This document shows positions 1-11,600 of a DNA stretch of 64,000 nt, piece by piece. The notes under the pieces were generated by a model. It had not been told where the DNA came from, searched no databases, and saw only the letters and a list, made by a program, of their open reading frames with translations. The number at the start of each line of letters is the position of its first letter. Within the stretch, counting starts at the first letter, position 1. The position numbers were made by a program, and so were the translations under genes. Source of the DNA: Closterium sp. NIES-65 (taxonomy: Eukaryota; Streptophyta; Zygnematophyceae; Desmidiales; Closteriaceae); contig CANXME010002503.1 of the NCBI GenBank assembly GCA_948144175.1, positions 124,001 through 188,000 of the forward strand, in the 5' to 3' direction.

Positions 1-353
1 CCCAGTGCTGCACCTGAGGCTCCACATCCCTCTGCACGTCCTGCTGCATCACCCGCGCCTCGTGCCTGTTGTCCGCATCGCGCCTCACCTGCTGAATCGT
101 GGACCTGAGTGCGTGCACGTGCTCGGGATCTCCTGCTTCCTGCTCAGTCACGTCTATACGCACAAACTGAGCTGTGCTGGTGGGCACGGCAGCTTGCACA
201 ACCAGCTGGACTCGGTTGAGGGAGGGGGTTGCCAGGGAGAGGGTGTGTCCGGGGGAGGTGTCATCCTGTGCTTCTGTGTCTGATTCTGCTCCGGCTGCTG
301 CTGAAGATGACAATGATTCCTGTCCGGTTGCCCCATCTGCCGACCCCTCTCCT

Positions 354-391
<38 letters not shown>

Positions 392-1221
392 ATCACCGCT
401 CCCAGCAGCGGCAGGCGAATCATCCAACTCCACATCAACAGTACACCACGCCAGCACCGTCGCACCCTTGCTCAGGCTCGACCCGTACCTGGCAAACACG
501 TCCGGGAACACCACAGCCTCAAGCTGCCCCGTCCCATCATCCAACTGGAGATTCGCCATCTGCTTGTTACTATTCTTAGTCATGCGCACATTCACTGCCT
601 CTACCATCGCCACCACCGCAACCGACGGCCCGTCCTTCCCACCCTTTACCCTCCCACCACCGCCCTTCCCTCTCCTCCCGCCACCTTTCGCCGCCGCAGA
701 AGCAGCTGCACTGTCTTCCAGAGCCTTAGTCAAGCCCACGTGGGCGCAGGAGGCGAGGGGCGTGAGAGAGAGCCACGTGGGGAGGGAGGGGAGGAGTGCC
801 TCCACGGGGTGTTGTGTGACGTAGAAGCCTAGCAGGGCTTTCTCCTGTGCTAGCCTCTCCACCATCTCCTCCTCCTGCAGGGGCCGTCGCAGGATGAGTG
901 CTGCTGTGACGGACGGGGGGAGGGGAGGAGGAGGGGGGATGATGAATGCAGGGGTGGTGGTGGCGGCGGGAGGAGAAGTGGGGAATGGGGCCGTGGCTGG
1001 AGGTGGAGAAGTGGTGGTGACTGCACCGTTGGATGCACCTGCAGCTGCAGCACTGCTGGATTCGTCTGGTGAGTTGGCATTTTCAACACCTGTGCTAGTA
1101 GCAAATGCACCATCCAAGGAGGAGAGAGTGACGCTGCTGGGAGTCGGGGTGATGCTGTCACTCGTGTCACTGCTGCTGCTGCTGATGGTGACAGTGCTGT
1201 CAGTGCTCCCGGTGGTGGTGG

Positions 1222-1264
<43 letters not shown>

Positions 1265-2678
1265 GATGGTGTCACGATCGAAGCTATCAGTGCTACTGCT
1301 GGTGCCACTGCTGGCTCCAGCATAGTTGCTGCTTTCAGCAGCATCAGCCACAAGAGGCACATCACCCAACACCACAGCAGCCTCCACCTTGCTCGCTCTC
1401 CCCTTCCCCTGCAGCAGCTTCTTCTGCTCCCTCTCAATCCTCTGCTGCTCTCTCTTCCTCTCCCTCTCCACTCTCTCCCGCTCCTTCTTCTCCTCCCGGG
1501 CCTGCCTCTCCTGTTGCCTCTGCAACTCCTTTGCAGCCTTCTCCCGCTGCTTCTCCTCTCGCCGCTGCTGCATCACCAGCTCTCTCTCCCGCCTGGCAAC
1601 AGCCTTAATCTCTGCTTTGATCCTCTCCTTTCGCCCCTTCACCAGCCCTTCTAGCAGCTCCGCCAACCCTTTCCTATCCACATACACCTCCTCTCCCACA
1701 TCCCCCCCTCTCTCTCCTCCTTCCACCCCCTCCGCCTCTCTCGCTCCCCCTCTCACCCCGTCACCCTCTCCCACTTCTCCCATCACTCCCTCACTCCCAA
1801 CCCTTCCTCCCTCTCCTCCCCTGTACCCCCCTCCTCCTCCATCTCCTTCCCTCAGGATTAAGCAATCCAGAGCGCCTGAGTGGGCAAGGGCATGTATAGT
1901 GGGTCTCTTCCACATGCCCAAGTCAATGCGGTCAACCAGGTCCTGAATACTGACAAACCTGCCGCCCGCCTCCCGCTTCCCGATGATCTCCTCCGCCGCC
2001 GCCCTGCTGACGTCCCGAATGCCCGCCAGCCCAAACCGAATCCCGCCGTCCGCAGCTGACGTGGCAGGGCCCGACGGCGACACCTGTCCAAAACCCTCCT
2101 CCCGCTCCTCCCCCCCCTCCATCCCCGTTTTAAGAAGCTCCACAGAGAAATCATAAGCCGATGCGTTGACCGACGGCGGAAGGATATTAATGTGAGCAGC
2201 ACGGCAGGAGTTGACGTAGCGGCGAAGGGTGGGGGGTTCGAGCATTGAGGTAGAGAGAAGGGCGGCCATGTAGGGCAGAGGATAGTTGGCCTTGAGAAAG
2301 GCCGTCACGTATGTGAGATACCCGTACGCTGCACTGTGGGACTTGTTGAAACAGTACTGCGAGAATTTCACCATCTGTTCGAACAAATCCTCCGCCACGG
2401 CTCTTTCAACCCCTCGCTCCACAGCCCCTTCCACAAACCGCTCGTGGTGCGCAACCATCTCCTCCTGCTTCTTCTTCCCCATGGCCCGCCTCAGCATGTC
2501 CGCCTGCCCCAGGGAGTACCCCGCCAGGTCCCGTGCCATGCGCATGATCTGCTCCTGGTACAGCAGCACTCCGTATGTCTCCTTCAGGATGGGCTCCAGC
2601 TTGGGGGTCTGGAAAGACACAGGTTCCCGTCCGTGCTTGCGGTTGATGTATCGATCGACTAGGCCCGCATCCAGAGGG
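1..2678 (-). CDS. dnaE: Large 3' exon of the dnaE-like gene with lineage-specific insertion
   Basis: This frame is open from the acceptor at 2678 to the window edge. From the acceptor side it holds [17 protein letters not shown], the conserved block [56 protein letters not shown], the HhH-like segment (about 1855-2110), and finally the OB-fold near 400-620. Between HhH and OB-fold sits an insertion not normal for DnaE: a Glu/Arg/Lys/Gln-rich helix coded at about 1370-1640, then poly-Ser and Pro/Thr-rich sequence coded over AGC (CTG on +) runs at 357-392 and 1216-1263. The stop codon lies outside the window. Confidence 0.85.
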
Positions 2679-5600
2679 CTGGTGCGGAGGGCAGGGGGTG
2701 GTGGGGGGTGGGGTTGGAGAATTAGTGGGTAAGAAGGATGTGAGTGCAGGCAGCATGTTAGCCTCGCCCCAGGGAGGGTTTAATCTAGGAGTATCCAGCA
2801 AGTTTAGGTCCCATTCCCTCAGTCCCGCTCCCTCAGTCCCGCTCCCTCAGTCCCGCTCCCTCAGTCCCGCACCCTCACTCCCACTCCCTCCGTGCAGCAA
2901 TAGACCGTGCAGCAATCGACCGTGCAGCAATAGACCGTGCAGCAATAGACCGTGCAGCAATAGACCGTGCAGCAGCAATAGATTGTGCAGCAATAGTCCC
3001 ACTCCCTCAGTCCCGCTCCCTCTGATACAGTGCAGTGCAGGATGCACACTACCCCTTGTCCACCCAACCCTCATGTCTCTTGTTACCCACCCCTGACAGC
3101 AGCCCTCCCTCTGGTTACTCACTCACCCAGGGCGGTAAAGAGCAACGATGGCAAAGATATCCGCGAGGCACGATGGCTTGAGCGCATAAACAACCTTCTT
3201 CATGCCAGGAGACGCCTCCAGCTCGAACACCCTGTCCACGTCGCCCCCTGCACCCCAGCAACCCTCTTTCTGCTTACTCACTCACCCGGGCCGATAGAGT
3301 GCGAGGATAGCAAAGATGTCCGCGAGGCAAGTCGGCTTGAGCGCCCTGACAACCTTCTTCATCCCTGGAGACGCCTCCAGCTGAAACACCCCGTCCACGT
3401 CGCCCCTGCCAGCACCTCTCCTCTCTCTCTCTCTGGTTACTCACTCACCCAGGCCGGTAGAGGGCGACGATGGCAAAGATATCCGCGAGACTGGACGGCT
3501 TGAGCGCCCTGACCACCTTCTTCATGCCGGGAGACGCTTCCAGCTGAAACACCCCGTCCACATCACCCCGACAGCAGCCCTCCCTGTGGTTACTCACTCA
3601 CCCGGGGCGATAAAGAGCGACGATAGCAAAGATGTCCGCGAGGCACGAGGGCTTGAGCGCCCTGACCACCTTCTTCATCCCTGGAGACGCCTCCAGCTGA
3701 AACACCCCGTCCACGTCGCCCCCTGACAGCAGCTCAAACGTAGCGCGGTTCTCCACTGGAAGCTTTTCAATCGCAGGGAGGGTCACACCGTAGGTGCGCT
3801 GGGCGAGCAGGCGCGCGAGGTGGACCGTGGTGAGGTTGCGGAGGCCTAGGATGTCAAACTTGAGCAGACCCAGTCGTTCCACATCATCCATGGCGTATTG
3901 GCTGACCAGGGCGGAGGGGTTGCCAGGCGCGTGCTGTACTGGCACCACCTGGAATGGGTGGGGGGTGGTGGTTTCAGGTTTTCTTGAATTCATGGGGTGG
4001 GATGGTGTGTTGTGCCCTCAGGAAGAGGGAAGAAATAGAGGGATGCATGGGATTGGATGGCACGGAAAAATGGACAAGGGGGAGGAAAGGAAAAGTACAG
4101 TGTAGAGAGTGGAACAGTGCGTGAGGACGAGGAGGAGCGTGGAGAAAGGGAGCGGCACTGAGCGTTGTGCTGCTGACCTGGGAGAGTGGGAAGCAGGCGG
4201 GCGAGATGATGATACCGGCTGCATGCACACCAAAGGAGCGGTTCGTGCCCTCCAACAGCTGCCCCAGCTCCACGCATTGCAGCAGCTGTGCATGCACAGA
4301 GGAGACATGAGAGAGGAAGACGAGAGATTTGCAGGGCATGACCATCGTGCCCTCTACACACACATTGCAGGAGCATAGAGCTGGTTGCAGTGGACTGAAC
4401 CTAACAATCAGCAAAGCAGATCAACAAGCCCACCCTTTTAACCGTCCATCCCCATCCACATGCCCCACACTCGCTGTTCACTTACCGCACTACAGCACCG
4501 GAATGCACCGCACTACAGCACCGGAATGCACCGCACTACAGCACCGGAATGCACCGCACTACAGCACCGGAATGCACCGCACTACAGCACCGGAATACAC
4601 CGCACTCACCATTGCATCCCTCTCCACGCGTCTCCTGAAGGGAGTGTCCTCCGCCATGAGGGTTTTCAGCGACACTGCCTTGCCTCGCTCCACCGGCACC
4701 TGCACTCATTGGACGAGTGAAGCAAAGCAACAGGTAGCAGGTGGGACGGGCATGCGGGGTTGAGTCCGTCCTGAGGGCGCTCAGTGACACTGCCTTACCC
4801 CTCTTCACTGACACCTGCACTCACTGCACACGTGGTGGAGCAACACGTGACATGGGTCAGGTCAGGCAAGTCAGGCAGCGCATGGCAGGTGGAAAGGGCG
4901 CAGGGAGTTGAGGCCACAATGCGCATGCTCAGGGACACTGCCTTGCCCCTCTCCACTGGCACCTGCCATCGATGCACACGTGCAGATTGGATTCAGAGGG
5001 CATTGAAGGGCATTGGAGGGCACTGGAGGGCATTGGAGGGCATTGGAGGGAATTGCAGAGCCCGTTACCATAATGCACCCCCGCTACCATTGCTCATCTC
5101 TAGATGGAGGGAACCTGATGGGGGGAACCTGATGGGGGGAACCTGATGGGGGGAACCTGACAGGGGGAACCTGATGGGGTGGAGAAACTGATGGGGAACC
5201 TGATGGGGAACCTGATGGGGAACCTGATAATAATGGAGCTCAACTGATTGATTAGGAAAGAATGCACTACGCCTTAAGTACAAACGAGGTTGGGATGGGC
5301 AAGGCTAGGGAAAGGATGGGATGGGAATCCTAGCAAATCTCCAATTGGTGAGTTGGCAGATTTGCAGGATTACGAGGGAATCTCAACCAGATAGGGTTGG
5401 GATCACAAACTACACCCAACCCGCAAATAACCTACGCGATATAGAATATAGTACACAAAGTGTTGACAGCCTAATTCTAACACACCCCCTAGGCTGCAAC
5501 ACATCAGCCACAAGGAGGCCCAACACCCATGGCCGAGAGGAGGCGGTAATGATCCTCGCGAACAAGCGACTTGGTATTCAAGTCAGCAAGGTTGCAGTCG

Positions 5601-8600
5601 GAGGCAATGTGTTCAGCCTTCAGCTGCTCGCGCTGCACCAGCTCACGAAGAAAGTAGTGACGGACTTCAATGTGCTTGGTGCGGCCATGGAAAACGGGGT
5701 CTTTGGTGAGATGAATGGTGCTCTCGTTGTCACACCAAAACGTTGGTGTTGGTTGGGGATACCCCAGTTCTGTCAGCAGGAAGGAGAGCCAACAAGCCTC
5801 CTGTGCAGCCATGGTCCCGGCATACAGCTCTGCCTCACAGGTCGACAGTGAGACGGAGGACGACCGAGTGGAGCGCCAACTTACAACCCCACTGCCAAGG
5901 GTAAAGCAATACCCTTGGGACGAGCGCCGATCACTCTGGTCATCAACATAGGATGAGTCACTGTACCCCTCAAGGCGAACAGGGGAAGTGCCGCCAAGTG
6001 TGAGCACATAATCCTGTGTGCCTTTGAGATAGCGAAGAACCCGCTTGGCGGCAGACCAGTGGTGGCGAGTGAAGCGACCAGGTGCAACGTAGCGGGACAG
6101 TACACTGACTGGATAGGCTAAGTCTGGTCGAGTGCACATCATCGCGTACATGAGGGATCCCACGAGCTCGGGGTAAGGCTCATCACAGGGCTCAGGTGAG
6201 GGAACGGAGGGTGCAGTGAGTTGGTGTTGCAGAGAGAGTGGGGTGGGCATTGATGCTGCTTCCTGCATCTGGAACCTCGTCAGAGCGTTGTTGATGTAAA
6301 ACTTCTGCGAAAGGGTGATGGTGCGGGCTGTGCGATCACGTGTGATTTCCATTCCCAAATAGTTCGTCAGCTTCTCAAGGTCCTTCATGGCCAGCTTCTC
6401 ACCAAGTGCGGTTTTGACTGCTGCCAGCTCAGTCTGATCCTTGGTGACAAGGATCATGTCATCGACATAGACCAGGATGAAGAACCGGGAGGGTGTTGCT
6501 CGGATGAAGAGGCTGGGGTCAGAGGTGGATGGGTGAAAGTCGAGGGACCCTAAGGTGCTCTTTAGCTTGTTGTGCCATTCCCGGGGAGCTTGCTTGAGGC
6601 CATACACTGGCCGATTCAGCTTCCATACAGTGCCTGGTGGAAAAGGAGCTGGAAATCCTTCGGGCCGCTCCATATAGATTTCCTCTCGAAGGATCCCTTG
6701 CAGGAACGCAGAAGACACATCCATGCAGTCAACCTCCATGTCATCTCGAGCAGCGACATCGAGAAGGGTGCGGAGTGTGGGAGGTTTGGCGGTGGGAGAG
6801 AATGTCTCAAAGAAGTCCAGTCCACGCTTTTGGGTAAATCCCTTGGCACAGTACCGGGCTTTGAAGACAGGAAATTCGCCTGGAAGTTGTTTCACCCGAA
6901 AGACCCATTTTCCCTTCACAATGTTGACGCCGGAGGGAGGAGAGACGTCTGTGAAAGTTCCTGTGTGAATGAAGGCCTCACATTCTGCGACAATGGCCCC
7001 CAACCACTTAGCGACGTGAGGACCAGAGACTGCTTCAGCATAGGTGAGAGGTGTGGGGATGGAGGGGTTGTCGGAGAAATTGAGGGTTGGAGAGTCTGCG
7101 ATGTCTGGAAAGAGGAAGCAGAGTGCGTGGATGGCCGAGTCGATATCAATCAACTCCTCATGTCTGTCTTCAAGGAGGGATGGCATGAGAGAATAATCAC
7201 CCCCGACAGAAGGAGGATTGAGAGAGACGCGAACGGAAAGGGAGAACGGTTGTGGAGGTGTGCGAGAGCGGGTGCGAGAAGCGATGGGTGAGGGAGGCGG
7301 GGCCGGAGTAGGCGCAGCGGAAGGGGAGGTGGGAGTGGGAGGGAGAGTGGAGACAGGATCGGGATCAGGGGTGGGAGCAGGAGGAGGAGGAGCTGGGTGA
7401 CGGCGTTGGTAGGTTTTGAGAGGAACGGGCTCGGTAGGAGGAGATGCGAGAGGAGATGGAGGAGGGGTAGCGGAGGAGGGAGGGAGCGAGGGAGACCGTG
7501 TGGTACTGGAGGGGGAAGCGGGTGATGGGGGATCAGAAATGGTGGAGGGAGCGGGAAGAGGAGGAGATGGAGTGTCGGGAAGAGGGAGACTGTCAAAGTC
7601 AGCCCAAGTAAGAGAGGGAGGCGGAGGAGAGGAAGAAGCCTTGGAGGAGGGGTAGAATGGGTGGGACTCATCAAAGTAAACGTCCCGGCTGCGATAGAGC
7701 TTGTTGGTGGAAGGATGGAGGAAGAGATAGTCTGGCGAATCTAAGTTGTGCCCGAGGTATACGCACGTGATCGTTTTGGGAGCAAGTTTGCCGCCAGCCG
7801 CACGACGGGCTTGGGAGTTGAGGAGGACATAGGAAGTGCACCCCCATACACGAAGAGGGCGGACGGATGGCTTTTGACCTATCCATAGCTCAGCGGGGGT
7901 GGTGTGGGTGTGATGAGGATGGGGATGGAGATTGTGGAGGGCGGCAGCATGAAGCATGACGTACCCCCAGAGAGAGGGAGGGGCGGAGGCGTGCGTGAGG
8001 AGGCAGCGAGCAATCTGCACCAATGTACGGTTCCGGCTTTCGGCAATACCGTTCTGTTGGGGACTGTCCGGGAGAGTGAAGGTCTGACGGATACCCTCAG
8101 TGGAGCAGAAAGCTTTGAGAGTGTTGTTGCGGAATTCACCGCCACCGTCAAAGTGAAGGACCTTGATGGTGGTTTTGAAGTGTTTGTGAGCCTGCTTCGC
8201 CCATTCAATGATGACGCCTGGGGCTTCGGATTTGGAGGAGAGAAGGTGGACAGACACATAGCGGGAATAGTCATCAATGATGACAAGGAAGTAAAAATGT
8301 CCACCGCGAGAGCGAACAGGAGCTGGGCCCCAAAGGTCCATGTGCACGCGATCGAGAGGTGCAGCGGAGATGGACTCAGTGGGGGGATGGGGCTGTTCAC
8401 GAAGGTTGCTCTGTGCACAGTCAAGGCAAGGCGGCCCTAGGGTGGAGGTAGGAGAGGGAAGTGAGGTTGGAAGCCCGTGGAGGAGTTGTTTTGTGGCAAG
8501 GTCTGAAAGCGCGCGAAAGTTGATGTGGCCAAGGCGGTGATGAAAGAGCATGGTTTTGTCGGAAAGGAGGCGGCAGTGACAGGTGGAAGAGTCAAGGGAA

Positions 8601-11600
8601 GGTAACGGGAGGTTTGTGAGGGAGCACGTTTGAATGGGAGGTACTACGAGCGTGTATAGGTTGTTGGAGTTGAGAGTAAAGCGGGCTAGATGAATGCCGG
8701 TTTTGGCGTCAAAGAGGTCACAGTAGTCGACATCATTAGGAAAAATGGTGATCACTCCTGCTTGTTGGATTTCACTTTGTGCCAGGAAGTTGTGGCGGAG
8801 GGTGAGGGCACAGATGCCAGTGACTGTGCCCGATGGAAATGCTGGACAAGGAACTGTGGAGGATCCATGGCATTGGATGGAGAAGCTAGAGTCAGCTCCG
8901 AGGAGTGGGATGGGAGCCTGGTAAGGAACGAACGCGGTTTGGTCTTTGAGCACTGTGTGGGTGGCACCACTGTCTAGTATGAACTCGATCCCTTGTGTGT
9001 TTGAAACACCGATGTACTGCGACCCCTTCTCATTAATAAGACCAGCACCAGAGAATAACAGGTTGAGGCGAACATCAGATGGGGTGCTATCAACTGAGGG
9101 ACTAGGTTCCTCCACTGCCTCGACATGGTTCACGCGACGGGGTGGGGCCCAGTTGGGAGGGCGCTTGTTGGTGGAGACACCATGGACGTCGTACCACTCA
9201 TCATCTCGCTTCTTGAAGCAAGTTGTCTCAGGGTGGTTGGTGCCTCCGCATTTTTGCCCCGCACGTGGGCCTTTCCTAATGATGTAGGGGCATGGGGGAA
9301 AGGAGTTGCGCCTTGGTCCCTGTTGGGAGCGGAATGGGATTCCAGGGGTGTAGCGCACAGCATTGACGGATGCTTGGGCTGCAAGGTCCTTTTCGGCGGA
9401 AAGGAGAGCCGATGCGACTTTTTCGAAGATGAGTTCCTTGGTGGAAAGTTGCTTGAGCATGGAGCTGGTGACATTGTAGGCCGGGGTCAGTCCTACAAGT
9501 AGGCCAGCTGCAGGTGCCTGTTCGGGGAAAATGATCCCAATGTCCTTGAGTTCCTCACGGATGTTGCGGATTTCAGAGATGTAATCTGCCATGCCAGGGC
9601 ATTCCTCAAGGCGGACCTGGAACATTCGAGGGATGAGGATGGCAACACCCACTGCTGTCTTGTCATGGAAACGGTCCTGGAGGTACTTCCAAATCGCATG
9701 AGCGGAGCGAAAGGTGCGGTAGGATTTGACGAGCTCAACCGGAGTGGTGGTGATGAAAACCCTAAACCCTAAACCCGGCGATTTTGAAAATTGATGAAGT
9801 CCGAAACGCGGAAACGTGCGATTTCGCCAATAAGATTGCGATTCCTGTTCTGCTTCTCTGCTTCGCCGATGACCCCTTTTCTGCTGCGCCGATGACCTGT
9901 TCCGCTGCGCCGCTGACCTGTGCTGCTGCGCCGCTGAACCTGCTCTGCTGCGCCGCTGAACCTGCTCTGCTGCGCCGCTGAACCTGCTCTGCTGCGCCGT
10001 TGAACCTGCTCTGCTGCGCCGCTGAACCTGCTCTGCTGCGCCGCTGACCAGCTCTGCTGCGCCGCTGAACCTGCTCTGCTGCGCCGCTGACCTGCTCTGC
10101 TGCGCCGCTGAACCTGCTCTGCTGCGCCGCTGAACCAGCTCTGCTTCGCCGCTGAACCTGCTCTACTGCGCCGCTGAACCTGCTCTGCTGCGCCGCTGAA
10201 CCTGCTCTGCCGCACCGATGAAAACCTGCTAGAAGTTTCGAATGTGAGAAAATTGCCACGGAAATTTGAAATTTCAGAGCTTACGATGAAGGAAATTGAC
10301 GGAGAAATGTGCCGCCGTGGAAATCGGAAATGCACGTAGACGGAGCGGGAAAGCGCTTTTGACCAGTGCGACGATGTGAAGACGAAAAACGCTAAGCGAA
10401 GAAGGCGTGAACCGAGAACGCCATAGCCGAGAGGAAGAGAATGATCGCGACGCCAAGGATCGGATTCCGCGTGAGCGGAATTTGCTAGCTCTGATACCAT
10501 GATAATAATGGAGCTCAACTGATTGATAGGAAAGAAGGCACTAGGCCTTAAGTACAAACGAGGTTGGGATGGGCAAGGCTAGGGAAAGGATGGGATGGGA
10601 ATCCTAGCAAATCTCCAATTGGTGAGTTGGCAGATTTGCAGGATTACGAGGGAATCTCAACCAGATAGGGTTGGGATCACAAACTACACCCAACCCGCAA
10701 ATAACCTACGCGATATAGAATATAGTACACAAAGTGTTGACAGCCTAATTCTAACAGAACCTAATGGGGTGGGGAAATTGATGGGGAACCTGATGGGGAA
10801 CCTGATGGGGGGAACTTGATGGGGGGAACCTGATGGGGGGAACCTGATGGGGGGAACCTGATGCGGGGAACCTGATGCGGGGAACCTGATGGGGGGAACC
10901 TGATGGGGGGAACCTGATGGCCATTACCATTACACATCCCCGTTACCATTACACACCCCCGCTACCATTACGCACCACCGCTACCAGTACACACGCACCC
11001 ACGTTACCATTACGCACCCACGTTACCTTTACGCACCCCCGTTACCATTACGCACCTCCGTTACCATTACGCACCACCGCTACCATTACACACGCACCCA
11101 CGTTACCATTACGCACCCCCGTTACCTTTACGCACCCCCGTTACCATTACGCACCTCCGTTACCATTACGCACCCCCGCTACCATTACGCACCCCCATTA
11201 CCATTACGCACCTCCGTTACCATTACGCACCTCCGTAACCATTACGCACCTCTGTTACCATTACGCACCCCCGTTACCATTACGCACCTCCGTTACCATT
11301 ATGCACCCCCATTACCATTACGCACCCCCGCTACCATTATGCACCTCCGTTACCATTACGCACCCCCGTTACCATTACGCACCCCCGTTACCATTACGCA
11401 CCCCCGTTACCATTACAAACCTTCGTTACCATTACGCACCCCCGTTACCATTACGCACCTCCGTTACCATTACGCACCTCCGTTACCATTACGCACCCCC
11501 GTTACCATTACGCACCCCCGTTACTATTACGCACCCCCGTTACCATTACGCACCCCATTACCATTACGCACCCCCGTTACCATTACGCACCCCCGTTACC

